NCBI GenBank assembly: GCA_964539665.1
Contig: CAZIKB010000025.1
Coordinates: 1 to 61,131, forward strand
Reading direction: 5' to 3'
Length of the DNA: 61,131 nucleotides
DNA from: CAZIKB01 sp964539665
GTDB taxonomy: Bacteria > Zhuqueibacterota > Zhuqueibacteria > Oceanimicrobiales > Oceanimicrobiaceae
In this document: positions 1-8,694 of the stretch, one piece after another
Numbering within the stretch: the stretch's first letter is position 1
Layout of the letters: the number at the start of each line of letters is the position of its first letter
The notes under the pieces: model-generated
The model's database searches: none
Told to the model about the DNA's origin: nothing
Seen by the model: the letters and a program-made list of their open reading frames with translations, nothing else
Position numbers and translations under genes: made by a program

Positions 1-104
1 TTGATTCTCACTTTAATACTCTTCATTTTTTCATAAAACTTTTGACACTACCGACAATAAGTTAGATTTCTGCAAAATAGCACTATTCAACAAAATGCCA
101 AATA

Positions 105-476
105 CTATCTTACCTCCCGGCCAAAAGGAGTTAATGCCAGAGCAGCCAATTTGATGTGCTGTTTGGCAAAGGGTATCCCGATTATCGTAATGGCCATTAA
201 TAAAGCAAAAATGATATGGGTGATGGAAATCCAAATACCGCCCAAAATGATCCACAATATATTCATGAATATAGATAAACAACCAGAGGCGGATTCCGTG
301 TGAACAATTTCCTTTCCGAATGGCACCAATCCCAGCACAGACAGCTTCATACACTGCAGGCCAAATGGAATGCCAATTATGGTGATACATAAAAATAGTC
401 CACCTAAAAGGTATTCAAAGAATATAAAAATGCCTCCTCCCAATACTATCCAAAGAATATTACCGAGTATGCTCAT
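105..476 (-). CDS. yccF: YccF-family inner membrane protein
   Basis: A 123-residue integral membrane protein of the YccF (DUF307) family, whose function is unknown. The chain is an internal duplication: two hydrophobic segments each end in a similar block, first 'ITIIGIPFGLQCMKLSVLGLVPFG' in type (residues about 32-55) and again 'ITIIGIPFAKQHIKLAALALTPFG' in type (about 95-118), which is the family hallmark. The length is typical. The ATG at 474-476 overlaps the stop of a 35-codon upstream ORF (ATGA), which suggests translational coupling. Family assignment is secure from the duplicated motif; a role in transport or envelope function would be a guess. Confidence 0.9.
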   Translation of the reverse strand: MSILGNILWIVLGGGIFIFFEYLLGGLFLCITIIGIPFGLQCMKLSVLGLVPFGKEIVHTESASGCLSIFMNILWIILGGIWISITHIIFALLMAITIIGIPFAKQHIKLAALALTPFGREVR

Positions 477-580
477 TCTAAATTCTCCATTTTATTCCTC
501 ACGTAAAAGTTTCCATCTGATTCTTTCATTTCGAGTAATCGCTCATTTTTTTCATTTTGGGGATATGAAATTTCACTCAT
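473..580 (-). CDS. 35-residue charged micro-ORF coupled to yccF
   Basis: A 35-codon ORF (starting MSEISYPQ, ending MENLE) reads directly into yccF: its TGA shares bases with the yccF ATG. An AAGGA Shine-Dalgarno lies 7 bases before its ATG at 578-580. The product is hydrophilic and rich in Glu, Lys and Asn, with no recognisable domain. It could be a real small protein or a leader peptide that sets yccF translation by termination-reinitiation. The support is the good ribosome site plus the ATGA overlap; no homology is known to me. Confidence 0.45.
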   Translation of the reverse strand: MSEISYPQNEKNERLLEMKESDGNFYVRNKMENLE

Positions 581-610
581 CAGTTTTTCCTTTTTAAATA
601 AAACACCTAA

Positions 611-754
611 CGAGACTGTCGGAATACTACTTTGGCTTCATCCTAAGCGAAGTCAAATGATACCTAAGTCACTAAAAATCAATATACTTACTCGATTTTA
701 CTTCGGGACTCAGCATGAAGTTAGTTGGAAACGAAAACTTTTTCGACAGTCTCA
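611..754. repeat. Palindromic intergenic element with GAGACTGTCG ends
   Basis: The gap between yccF and the next gene holds a roughly 144-base element bounded by GAGACTGTCG (612-621) and its reverse complement CGACAGTCTC (744-753). The match weakens a few bases further inside. Its interior phrase around 703-720 (CTTCGGGACTCAGCATGAAG) resembles 26804-26825 in the tol cluster, so the two belong to related intergenic repeat families. No clear target duplication is seen. A MITE-like or transcribed hairpin element is likely. Confidence 0.5.
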
Positions 755-844
755 ATGAATGTCCCATCAGCCAGACAAAGCTCAAAATTTAATCCAAATA
801 ATTCCAGAGCACTTGAATAGTTTTGTTAACGTTGCATTGATAAA

Positions 845-1051
845 TTAATTATCGTTACTATTTTCCTTGCATTTTTGTTGTTTTATAAGCCCAATTGCAG
901 CGCCAAGGGCTAGGCCAATTCCAACACCGATAGCGATGTTGCCCAATGCCACTCCTATTCCGGCTCCAATTGCCATTCCGACAGCAATCCACCGAGCTTG
1001 CTCTTTTTTCGCTATTTTTCTTGCTTGTTTATCGATAGACTTTTTTTCCAT
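845..1051 (-). CDS. Glycine-zipper small membrane protein
   Basis: A 68-residue protein with a charged N-terminus (MEKKSIDKQARKIAKKEQAR) followed by about 38 residues of Gly/Ala/Ile repeats in GxxxG spacing (residues about 25-60). This is a glycine-zipper pattern that forms one hairpin or two close membrane helices. AAAGGA precedes the ATG. It sits 21 bases downstream of the GNAT gene in the same direction and is probably cotranscribed. The function is not recognisable; related short proteins are annotated only as hypothetical or glycine-zipper membrane proteins. Confidence 0.7.
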   Translation of the reverse strand: MEKKSIDKQARKIAKKEQARWIAVGMAIGAGIGVALGNIAIGVGIGLALGAAIGLIKQQKCKENSNDN

Positions 1052-1072
1052 ATTGTATCCTTTGATATTGTT

Positions 1073-1840
1073 TCATCCCAAAATCTTATCCATAATATTG
1101 GAGAATCTTTTACTACTAACAGGGTGCTCCGCGATAAGTTTGCCGTTATACACTAAACTGAAAATCGCAAACGCAGACGGTGCGTTTTGCGCTTCTTTGC
1201 AGTTCTTGAGATCAACTACATTTACGGGTATGTCGTACTGCTTCGAAGTCTCAAGTATTTCTTTTGTAGATTTCGCCAGATAGGGACATTGATCTGAGCG
1301 AAATATGGTTAGTCCCGGGCCACATTTTTGCAGCTTATTCTCCCAGTCCCCTTTAAATTTGGGCGACGGCGCCTCTTTGAATTTCTTCACAAGCAGCTCA
1401 AACGCAGGCGGCGCCAAATCAACAGATTCGAATCCATGCTTTGTGAACAGTTCTCCATCAGGCATCCAGGTACCCTGACTAACGATCACAGTCACTCCGT
1501 TCAAGTTTTCTTGCCGTGCATCCTGGAGGCAACTTTCCAGTAACTGTGCTCCATAGCCCTGGCCCTGGTATTTTTTGTTATGAATCAACAGACAATGAAT
1601 CACCATATAGCCGTCTGCTGCAATCGCTTTCCAGGAATATTCAGCCGGGATATATTCAATGAAGCCAACATCTCCATCAGCCTCTGTGTGCAAAATTTTA
1701 AATTTTAAGCCTTCTGAATAGCGTTGCTTAAGCCATTCTATTTTTCGTTTATAGCCTTCGTTTTTAAGGTTCTTGTACCCACAGAAAGCATATTCACAAA
1801 TATTATCTGAGTTGGTGTCAATTATTTCTATTTGGTCCAT
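1073..1840 (-). CDS. GNAT N-acetyltransferase with YoaP-like C-terminal domain
   Basis: A 255-residue two-domain protein. Residues about 1-150 form a GNAT acetyl-CoA-dependent N-acetyltransferase fold; the acetyl-CoA loop is visible as YQGQGYGAQLL (about 91-101), followed by a region containing GFESVDLAPPAFELLVKK. The C-terminal part, from about 165, contains CPYLAKSTKEI and a 'YNGKLIAEHPVSSKRF' type tail and matches the YoaP-like extension, which has a thioredoxin-like flavour. The acceptor substrate is unknown. It lies 26 bases after the M20 hydrolase and 21 before the glycine-zipper gene, so it looks like a mid-operon gene. Confidence 0.8.
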   Translation of the reverse strand: MDQIEIIDTNSDNICEYAFCGYKNLKNEGYKRKIEWLKQRYSEGLKFKILHTEADGDVGFIEYIPAEYSWKAIAADGYMVIHCLLIHNKKYQGQGYGAQLLESCLQDARQENLNGVTVIVSQGTWMPDGELFTKHGFESVDLAPPAFELLVKKFKEAPSPKFKGDWENKLQKCGPGLTIFRSDQCPYLAKSTKEILETSKQYDIPVNVVDLKNCKEAQNAPSAFAIFSLVYNGKLIAEHPVSSKRFSNIMDKILG

Positions 1841-1866
1841 TGTTTTGATGCCTTAAAATTATGTTT

Positions 1867-3309
1867 TCAATTTAACACAGCGTCCAACTTGAGTGTCGTT
1901 TGTAATAAAACATTCGCACCGTTGGTAATGTCTTGCGGGTGTGAGAATTCCTTTGGGGAGTGGCTGATACCATCTACGCTCGGGATAAATATCATTCCGA
2001 TTGGAGCTACCAGGGCAATACTTTGAGCGTCATGACCGGCGCCACTGGGCATATGCTTTGCACTTAGACCCAGCAAATCAGCAGTTTCGGAGATAATTTT
2101 ACGGAAGTGTGAATCTGTGAGCGCAGAACGAGAGGTGTAGAAATGATCGTACTGGATGGTCACGCCAAACTCCTGGATAATGTTCTGTGCAGCAATGGCA
2201 ATCTTGTCGTACAGACGATCGATTTTGTCCATGTCGAGGTCACGTATTTCCAGACTCAGGCTGACTTTACCGGGAATAACATTGGGCGCACCGGGAAACG
2301 CCTGAATCTGTCCCACCGTGCCTACCTGGCTTCCCGGCATTTCCGTTACAACCCGGTTCACGGTTTCAATTAACTTAGCCGCTGCCAGCAGAGCGTCGTG
2401 TCGCTGGTCCATTGGCGTAGTACCGGCATGATTCGGAATCCCTTCGATGGTGACATTCCAACGTTTAATCCCCACGATGCCTTCAACCGCGCCTATCGAA
2501 ATGCCTTTACTGTCCAAAACAGCTCCCTGCTCGACGTGCAGCTCCAGAAATGCGGCAATCCTGCCGACCTGACGCCTGGACTCTTCCAGCCGGTCCGGAT
2601 GGCCACCGATAAACCTGATGCCGTCCCGAATGGTTTTCCCGCTTTTAGTTACCAGGTCAAACTCCTTTTCCATAATCTTACCAGCCATAACACGACTGCC
2701 GGTTTTACCACCCTCCTCATTTACAAAAACCACGATTTCCAGCGGATGCCGGGTCGTGTACTCGTATTCGTGGAGAATCTGAGCAACCTCGATTGCCGCT
2801 AATACCCCGACTGATCCATCATAACGTCCGCCTTCCGGGACGGTGTCAATGTGCGAGCCGAGCATCAGGGGCGCTAAGCCTGACATCTGTCCTTTGCGCC
2901 GACCGATGATATTGCCGGCCTGATCGATTTGGATTTCCAGGCCGGCAGCTTGCATTAAATTCATGACATAAGTCCGTCCTGCCCAATCTGCCTCGCTAAA
3001 TGCTACACGACTGACGCCTCCAGATGCATTCGCGCCAATCGTGCCGAGTTTCTGCAGGTTCTGATTTAGCCGGACTCCATTCACCCGCCATTGCACTTTT
3101 TGCAGCTTTGCCGATGTTGCCGGCATTAATGTCGCAGCTTGACTGGTTTTTCCAGATCTTGTTGTATTAGAAACCGACAATATGATAATGCCCCCGGAAT
3201 CGACAAAAATGCCGACACCCGTGTAGACCGAGGCGGTAATCGGCAAATACCCAAAAAATATGCCCATCAGAATAAACAATATTCGCTTGCCTTGGGCAGT
3301 AAAATACAT
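1867..3309 (-). CDS. M20 Zn-dependent hydrolase (allantoate/N-carbamoyl amino acid amidohydrolase type), apparently exported
   Basis: A 480-residue member of the hydantoinase/carbamoylase subgroup of peptidase family M20, which hydrolyses N-carbamoyl amino acids or ureido acids with two metal ions. The metal site shows as GSHIDTV (His153), YDGSVGV (Asp164), the NEEGG pair (Glu198-199), LELHVEQG and a final HSPKEFS histidine. The dimerisation domain lies in between. I chose the ATG at 3307-3309, preceded by AAAGGA, over an upstream GTG. Unusually for cytosolic carbamoylases, the first 50 residues contain two hydrophobic stretches, which suggests a signal peptide or membrane anchor. Substrate is unassigned; it follows trhA by 37 bases. 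Confidence 0.85.
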   Translation of the reverse strand: MYFTAQGKRILFILMGIFFGYLPITASVYTGVGIFVDSGGIIILSVSNTTRSGKTSQAATLMPATSAKLQKVQWRVNGVRLNQNLQKLGTIGANASGGVSRVAFSEADWAGRTYVMNLMQAAGLEIQIDQAGNIIGRRKGQMSGLAPLMLGSHIDTVPEGGRYDGSVGVLAAIEVAQILHEYEYTTRHPLEIVVFVNEEGGKTGSRVMAGKIMEKEFDLVTKSGKTIRDGIRFIGGHPDRLEESRRQVGRIAAFLELHVEQGAVLDSKGISIGAVEGIVGIKRWNVTIEGIPNHAGTTPMDQRHDALLAAAKLIETVNRVVTEMPGSQVGTVGQIQAFPGAPNVIPGKVSLSLEIRDLDMDKIDRLYDKIAIAAQNIIQEFGVTIQYDHFYTSRSALTDSHFRKIISETADLLGLSAKHMPSGAGHDAQSIALVAPIGMIFIPSVDGISHSPKEFSHPQDITNGANVLLQTTLKLDAVLN

Positions 3310-3346
3310 AATTTTATTTCCTTTATAAGTCACTCGGTCAAGTTCC

Positions 3347-3997
3347 TCAAAAACTATTCAGTACAGCAAAGTAATGAAAGACACTTCCACTTAATACGAA
3401 AATATGCCACACTGCATGATTATAAGGCAATTTTCGCCAGATATAAAATATAACGCCGACAGTGTACGATAATCCACCCATAATTATTAAAATAATACTT
3501 AGATGTGGAATATTATTTATCATTTCTTTAAAAGCAATTATACTCAACCAGCCCATAAAAAGGTAGAGGGCAACAGAAATTTTCGGAAATTTGGAAATAC
3601 AACAAAATTTCAAAACTATGCCTGCGATTGCCAAAGCCCAGATAATTCCGATTATACTCCATCCCCAGGCGCCCCTGAGATTGACTAACATGAACGGAGT
3701 GTAACTACCCGCAATTAAAAGAAAAATAGCAGAGTGGTCTATTTTTTTGAAAACTATTTTGGCTGAAGGATTGGTGAGACTATGATAGAGCGTTGACGCC
3801 AGGTAGAGAATTATTAATGTACTGCCAAAAATTGAGAAACTGACAATGTGCCATGCGTTGCCATGTAGCGCTGCAATGACAATCAGGACAATTAGACCGG
3901 CGATGCTAAGTAATGTTCCAATACCATGACTGATACTATTTGCTATCTCTTCTCCCACAGTGTATTGATTAACCTGATTATTTTGATTATTGTACAT
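3347..3997 (-). CDS. trhA: TrhA / hemolysin III (PAQR) family membrane protein
   Basis: A 216-residue seven-helix membrane protein of the bacterial PAQR (hemolysin III, YqfA/TrhA) family, implicated in membrane lipid fluidity and energy homeostasis. Diagnostic blocks are GEEIANSISHGIGT near the N-terminus, STLYHSL with DHSAIFLLIAGSYTPF in the middle, and HAVWHIFVLSGSVFHYFAVL at the end. The conserved His/Asp/Ser residues are all present. The preferred ATG is at 3995-3997; a TTG two codons upstream is possible. It leads a same-strand run with the M20 hydrolase, GNAT and glycine-zipper genes. Confidence 0.93.
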   Translation of the reverse strand: MYNNQNNQVNQYTVGEEIANSISHGIGTLLSIAGLIVLIVIAALHGNAWHIVSFSIFGSTLIILYLASTLYHSLTNPSAKIVFKKIDHSAIFLLIAGSYTPFMLVNLRGAWGWSIIGIIWALAIAGIVLKFCCISKFPKISVALYLFMGWLSIIAFKEMINNIPHLSIILIIMGGLSYTVGVIFYIWRKLPYNHAVWHIFVLSGSVFHYFAVLNSF

Positions 3998-4181
3998 GTT
4001 CAACTGTTTGATTTTTTAAAAAGAAATTCATTGCCTGAATCCTGGACACACCCGCCGTAAAAATTGTGGCGCATCCGACAATAACACATTAGATTTCAAG
4101 TAATAAGTTTTACTCAAAAAAACAAGAATTATATTGCAACTTAAATCTACAGATAGGTAACCGAACTTAGGAAAAATATTT

Positions 4182-5186
4182 CTAATTCTTCAAAACCATG
4201 CGATAGCGTGCCTGGTTGTTGCGCACTTTGGCTATTGCAGTATTTACTTCAGCCATTGGCAGCAATTCTGACTGGGCCATAATACCATGTCTTGCCGAGA
4301 AGTTGAGCATTTCCTGAATCATGGCTCGGCCGCCAATCACACTGCCGCAGATTCTTTTTTGACCAACGATTAATGGGAACACCGGAACCGAGATTGGACT
4401 CGCAGAGGCGCCGACAATACAGATTGTACCATTCGCACGAAGAGTATTTAAAAATGTTATCCAGTCAATATCGGCAAAAACGGTATTGATAATGAAATCC
4501 AGGGAATTAACCGCTGCCTCCATGTCATCTGCATCGGTGCTGGAAATAAAATGATGCGCACCAAATTTTTTTGCCTCAGTTTCTTTTTCCGGGGTGGTTG
4601 AAAATGCGGTGACTTCGCAGCCAAAAGCATGGGCAAATTGCAAAGCAAAATGTCCCAGTCCGCCAATGCCGATTACGCCTACTTTCATGTTTGGTGTGAC
4701 GCCATAATGACGAAGCGGGGAGTAAACAGTAATTCCGCCACAAAGTAACGGACCGACACTTTCTGATTTCAGGCTTTCCGGAATGGGAAAAGCAAATCGA
4801 CTGTCCGTACGAATGGATTCAGCAAAACCCCCGTGATTACCCACGCAGGTTGCGTGCTGGTCAGGACATAAATTCTCATCACCGCGAATACAAAACTCAC
4901 AAATCAAACAGGAACTCCGCTGCCAGCCAATTCCCACTCGCTGGCCTTTTTCAAGATGCTGAACATTTGCCCCCAAAGCATTTACCGTTCCAACAATTTC
5001 GTGACCTGGAACCAGGGGATAGTCGCTCATTTGAAAATCATTGTCGATGAGGTGGACGTCACTGTGACAGATACCGCAGTGGCTGATGCTTACTTCCACA
5101 TCCCAGGGGCCGAGTTTCTCAGGTTCATACTGAAACTTTTCCAGGGTTTGCCCGGCGGCAAAAGCTGCATAACTATTAATAATCAT
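4182..5186 (-). CDS. Zinc-dependent NAD(P)-linked alcohol dehydrogenase
   Basis: A 334-residue medium-chain dehydrogenase/reductase that interconverts alcohols and aldehydes. Catalytic zinc ligands are Cys37 (HCGICHSD) and His62-Glu63 (PGHEIVG). The structural zinc lobe carries four cysteines at 93, 96, 99 and 107. The Rossmann motif GIGGLGH is near residue 170. It resembles the cinnamyl-alcohol/YahK-type subgroup. Two ATGs follow a GGAGG site; the second (5184-5186) has the better spacing and was chosen. The physiological substrate is not deducible. M16 protease is the next gene upstream, 51 bases away. Confidence 0.9.
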   Translation of the reverse strand: MIINSYAAFAAGQTLEKFQYEPEKLGPWDVEVSISHCGICHSDVHLIDNDFQMSDYPLVPGHEIVGTVNALGANVQHLEKGQRVGIGWQRSSCLICEFCIRGDENLCPDQHATCVGNHGGFAESIRTDSRFAFPIPESLKSESVGPLLCGGITVYSPLRHYGVTPNMKVGVIGIGGLGHFALQFAHAFGCEVTAFSTTPEKETEAKKFGAHHFISSTDADDMEAAVNSLDFIINTVFADIDWITFLNTLRANGTICIVGASASPISVPVFPLIVGQKRICGSVIGGRAMIQEMLNFSARHGIMAQSELLPMAEVNTAIAKVRNNQARYRMVLKN

Positions 5187-5237
5187 CATTACCTCCAATT
5201 ATTATAGATTAAATGTGAAGCAATCATGTTTTGGAAT

Positions 5238-8054
5238 TTAATTTTCCGGATACAACACAAGCTTAACATAATTCTCCGTATCAAAATACCATATTCCTGC
5301 ATTCTTTATGTCTGCTAACGTCAGATTTTCTACCATGCTATTGAACTGAAGAATTTCCAGGGGATCTTGTTGATGATAATAATGCGAGCGTAAGGCATTT
5401 AACCAAAACCTGTTCTCTTTAAGGTCAGTCTCACGCGAGCGAACCTGAGTTTCTTTTACTTTAGTCAGATATTTTTCAGTAGTCCCGAATACTTTTAAAC
5501 TGTCAATCTGCAGGAAAACTGTTTCAGTGAGTTCATCGACGCGCTCCGGAGCACAGCCAAAAGTAATGTTAATACTGTACTCCTCATCCGGGTAGTGAGT
5601 TGAGGACGCCCAGACGCCAACGCCATAAGTGCCGCCCAGGTCTTCACGCAGCACCTCTCGAAGTTTAATTCGCATGACCCCGATCATGGAATTTAAGTCA
5701 TAAACATTTTGTGGATTCCAGTCAAAAGGACCGCTAAATATTATATTCACCCGGCTTTTCGGCTCCAGACCTTTTTCTACAGTCTTTTCAATGACACCTC
5801 CGGGTGGATCAATGCCAACATCTTTCCAGGTTTCTCTTCGATTTACCGATGGCAGATTTGCCAGATATGTCTGCACCAGAGGCTTTATCGATTCCAGCTC
5901 GAAATTACCAACAAAGAAAAACGTGAAATCACTGGCATCTGCAAAGCGGTCCTGGAATATTCGGAAAGAGGTCTCCAGGTTCATCTCGTCAAGAATAGCC
6001 TCAGACCAGGGCCGGGTTCTAAAATGATAGTCTGACATGGTAACTTGTATTGTGTCCTGAAATGCTGCGTCCGGACTGGCGTGTCTGTTTTCAATGAATC
6101 CTCTGATCCTGGACTGAAAAGAAAGAAATGCTGTGCTGTCCTTTCTCGGCGCTGTAAAATAGAGATAAATCAATTGGAACATTGTTTCTAAATCTTGTGG
6201 GGAAACGCTGCCGGATAATCCTTCCTCCAGATCATTAATCCAGGGAGACAGTCGCACAATTTTGCCCGAAAGCTTTTTTTGTAACTCAATTTGATTGAAT
6301 TTACCAACTCCAGCCTCTCTAATTAAAGCTGAAGCAGATATGGCGGCGACGTAGTTTTCGTCAGAGATTAATGAGTAACCGCCGGGGCTGTGGGAAGTAA
6401 GTAAAATTTCATCATTCTTAAAATCGGTCGGCTTGAGTACTACTCTGACACTGTTTGACAAAATCCACTGCGTAACACCCAATTCCTCAATTTGTTCCTC
6501 CATAACTATTTCACCTGCAATTGGAGAAATCTCAATTAATGGCAGGTCAGGTACTGAATCCTCATACGGAGAAACATCTGCCTGGGATACCGATTCGAAC
6601 ACCGCTAATAAATCTTTCTCCGACAGTATGGTGATTTCATCTTTTTCCGGCGTGCTGACCAGGATCACTCGACTTTGATCGGTAATCCACTCATTTACCA
6701 ATTGGTTGATTTCGTTTAACTGAATACCCGGAATATATTTATTATAAAGCTCATACTCAAGTTCAATTCCCGGCATCGGTTCTTCTGTTAGAAAATTGCG
6801 GATGTATTCCGCAGCATAATTGTGGGATTCTGTTTTATCCCGTTCATTAAAAGCTCGCTCCATTCCGCGCAGCATTTGTATTTTTTCCCGGTCCAATTCT
6901 GTTTGGGTAAAGCCGTGCTGTTTGACTCGGTTGGCTTCCGTGAGTAAGGCTGCAAGGCCGCTCACAATCCCATTATCTTTTACACCCGCGCCAAGAATGA
7001 AAAATTCTTTTGACCGAATCAGGCTGCCTTTACTCGAATATCCATATAAAAATGGCGGCTCGGGATTTTGGAGTAATTCATTAAGTCGATTATTCAACAT
7101 GCTGTTAAAAAAAATTTCAATGATTAAATTCCGATATGCGCCAAAGGTTTTTTGTTCGCTTAACTCTTGTTTATAGTAAATACTAACGTTAGAACCGGTT
7201 GCCTCAACATCCGAGGCAATAGCAAACAAAGTCTCTTCATGATTGGGCACCGGATAAATTGCACGCTCTCGGACATCGTCCGCTGCTTTTATGCCTGAAA
7301 AATGTTTGTGAATTAAATCCTCTATTTCGGATTTGTCAAAGTCGCCAATTGCAATGACTGCCATAAGATCCGGTCGGTACCAGTCCTGGTAAAATCGAAG
7401 AATGGTTTCATGAGTTGCAGTTGCAATTATGTCCATCTGACCAATGGGCAGTCTGTCTGCATAACGGGAGTTATTGAACAAAATCGGAAACTGTTTATCG
7501 CTCATGCGCGCGCCAGCGCCTCTTCCCAGCCGCCATTCTTCAATAGCCACGCCCCGCTCTTTTTCAATTTCCTCGTTTTCAAAACTAATGTTGTGGGCCC
7601 AGTCTTCCAGTATTTGAAATGCTTTTCCAAGCACATCCGTGCTGTCTGTTGGTACCTGCAGCATGTAAACTGTTTCATCAAAACTGGTGTAAGCATTAAT
7701 ATCCGGACCAAAACTCATTCCAATTGATTCGAGATAATCAATGATTTCCTGCTTCGCAAAATTCCTGGTGCCGTTAAAGGCCATGTGTTCCACAAAATGA
7801 GCTATGCCGCGCTGGTCCTCGTCTTCCAAAACGGAACCTGCGTTCACAACCAGGCGCAATTCTGCTCGCTTCTCTGGTTTATTGTTCTGCCGAATGTAAT
7901 AAGTCAGTCCGTTCTCTAATTTACCGATGGTTACATTTTGATCTGAAGGCAGGATATCATTCAATGAGTTTTGGCTATCCTGCCCATTAGAAAAAGTAGC
8001 ACAAACAGTTACAATTAATAAGACCGCAAATAAAATAATGATATGATTTCTCAT
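5238..8054 (-). CDS. M16 family zinc metalloprotease (PqqL-like), secreted
   Basis: A 938-residue two-repeat insulinase-family (M16) protease. A signal peptide (about residues 1-24, ending CATFSNG) sends it to the envelope. The inverted zinc motif HFVEH lies at about residues 86-90 in RGIAHFVEHMAFNGT, with the downstream Glu in the VAIEEWR region. The second, non-catalytic M16 half spans roughly 540-938. Proteins of this length in PqqL style digest peptides in the periplasm and can feed TonB-dependent uptake; that role is inferred. The start has AAGGGG upstream. The gene is intact. Confidence 0.93.
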   Translation of the reverse strand: MRNHIIILFAVLLIVTVCATFSNGQDSQNSLNDILPSDQNVTIGKLENGLTYYIRQNNKPEKRAELRLVVNAGSVLEDEDQRGIAHFVEHMAFNGTRNFAKQEIIDYLESIGMSFGPDINAYTSFDETVYMLQVPTDSTDVLGKAFQILEDWAHNISFENEEIEKERGVAIEEWRLGRGAGARMSDKQFPILFNNSRYADRLPIGQMDIIATATHETILRFYQDWYRPDLMAVIAIGDFDKSEIEDLIHKHFSGIKAADDVRERAIYPVPNHEETLFAIASDVEATGSNVSIYYKQELSEQKTFGAYRNLIIEIFFNSMLNNRLNELLQNPEPPFLYGYSSKGSLIRSKEFFILGAGVKDNGIVSGLAALLTEANRVKQHGFTQTELDREKIQMLRGMERAFNERDKTESHNYAAEYIRNFLTEEPMPGIELEYELYNKYIPGIQLNEINQLVNEWITDQSRVILVSTPEKDEITILSEKDLLAVFESVSQADVSPYEDSVPDLPLIEISPIAGEIVMEEQIEELGVTQWILSNSVRVVLKPTDFKNDEILLTSHSPGGYSLISDENYVAAISASALIREAGVGKFNQIELQKKLSGKIVRLSPWINDLEEGLSGSVSPQDLETMFQLIYLYFTAPRKDSTAFLSFQSRIRGFIENRHASPDAAFQDTIQVTMSDYHFRTRPWSEAILDEMNLETSFRIFQDRFADASDFTFFFVGNFELESIKPLVQTYLANLPSVNRRETWKDVGIDPPGGVIEKTVEKGLEPKSRVNIIFSGPFDWNPQNVYDLNSMIGVMRIKLREVLREDLGGTYGVGVWASSTHYPDEEYSINITFGCAPERVDELTETVFLQIDSLKVFGTTEKYLTKVKETQVRSRETDLKENRFWLNALRSHYYHQQDPLEILQFNSMVENLTLADIKNAGIWYFDTENYVKLVLYPEN

Positions 8055-8351
8055 AGTAGACCCCTTTTTAGTTGTCTTGTAATAATTAATTAATTCTAAG
8101 AATATATATTAGCCTGAATTAATCATAAACATTGTTGCCAGACATTGTATTTTGTAGATTAAAGTTGCCTAATAATCGCGAGTTTCACCTGTCGAAGCGC
8201 TTGTTTGCACAGGACTTACAGATTTATTCAAAACTTAAGAGAAAGCACTGATTTTGCGGAATTCACCGATCCGCCCTTCGGGCGGGTGCAAACTTTTGTA
8301 TACCGCACAACTCTTTTATAATTATTATGTTAAGACAGCAAAAATTAACTT
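8055..8351. other. Intergenic region upstream of the M16 protease
   Basis: This AT-rich gap contains the M16 leader and one GC-rich hairpin (CCGCCC-TTC-GGGCGG, 8271-8285). The hairpin has no following T-run on either strand, so it is not a clear terminator. No RNA gene or ORF with a ribosome site is visible. Immediately beyond it lies the mod 3'-end copy. Confidence 0.4.
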
Positions 8352-8459
8352 TTACTTAACTTCCACCTCAACAATATGTGATGTATTCACCAAAACATTA
8401 TCTACCACCTTCTCCATAATTTTATTATTTATTTTCCTCTGGATATTTATAGCAATTTA
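8352..8459 (-). pseudogene. Second, decayed copy of the mod 3' end
   Basis: Codons 8352-8417 read MEKVVDNVLVNTSHIVEVEVK then stop. They match the last 21 residues of the mod methyltransferase at 16 of 21 positions, and about 52 of 66 bases are identical by hand count. The matching frame stays open back to a stop at 8457-8459 but has no start of its own and overlaps the 3' end of the small gene at 8425-8616. This is a direct repeat of the mod terminus left by duplication or by insertion of the small gene between two copies. Confidence 0.75.
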
Positions 8460-8616
8460 ATCCAATTCGAAAAGTTTCCGCGCCAGGAATAGGGACATTG
8501 CCACGCGTCGTTGCTACCACAATTGTTTTCCCTGATTTGCTCGGGCCAAAGTCTTTACTTAGGTCTATAGTGATAACTGCTTTGTTGTCGCGTACCTCAA
8601 CTTGCACATTTTCCAT
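8425..8616 (-). CDS. Small conserved protein downstream of type III mod
   Basis: A 63-residue soluble protein (MENVQVEVRDNKAVITIDLS...) with alternating beta-strand character and a central SGKTIVVATTRGNV block. It looks like a small conserved protein family, but I cannot name a function. GAGGAGATTATA before the ATG is a strong ribosome site. It starts 78 bases after mod ends, in the same direction, and is flanked on both sides by mod 3'-end sequence. It may be an accessory passenger of the restriction island or simply inserted there. Confidence 0.65.
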   Translation of the reverse strand: MENVQVEVRDNKAVITIDLSKDFGPSKSGKTIVVATTRGNVPIPGAETFRIGLNCYKYPEENK

Positions 8617-8694
8617 TATAATCTCCTCATTAGTTCAAATTTCATTGTTTTAATAATTCGTGAATTAATACAGAATTTCAGAATTTTATATTTA

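Noticed and set aside
8271..8285. GC-rich hairpin taken as a terminator
   Set aside because: CCGCCC-TTC-GGGCGG is a good stem but neither side has a T-run, and its position does not follow a gene end closely.
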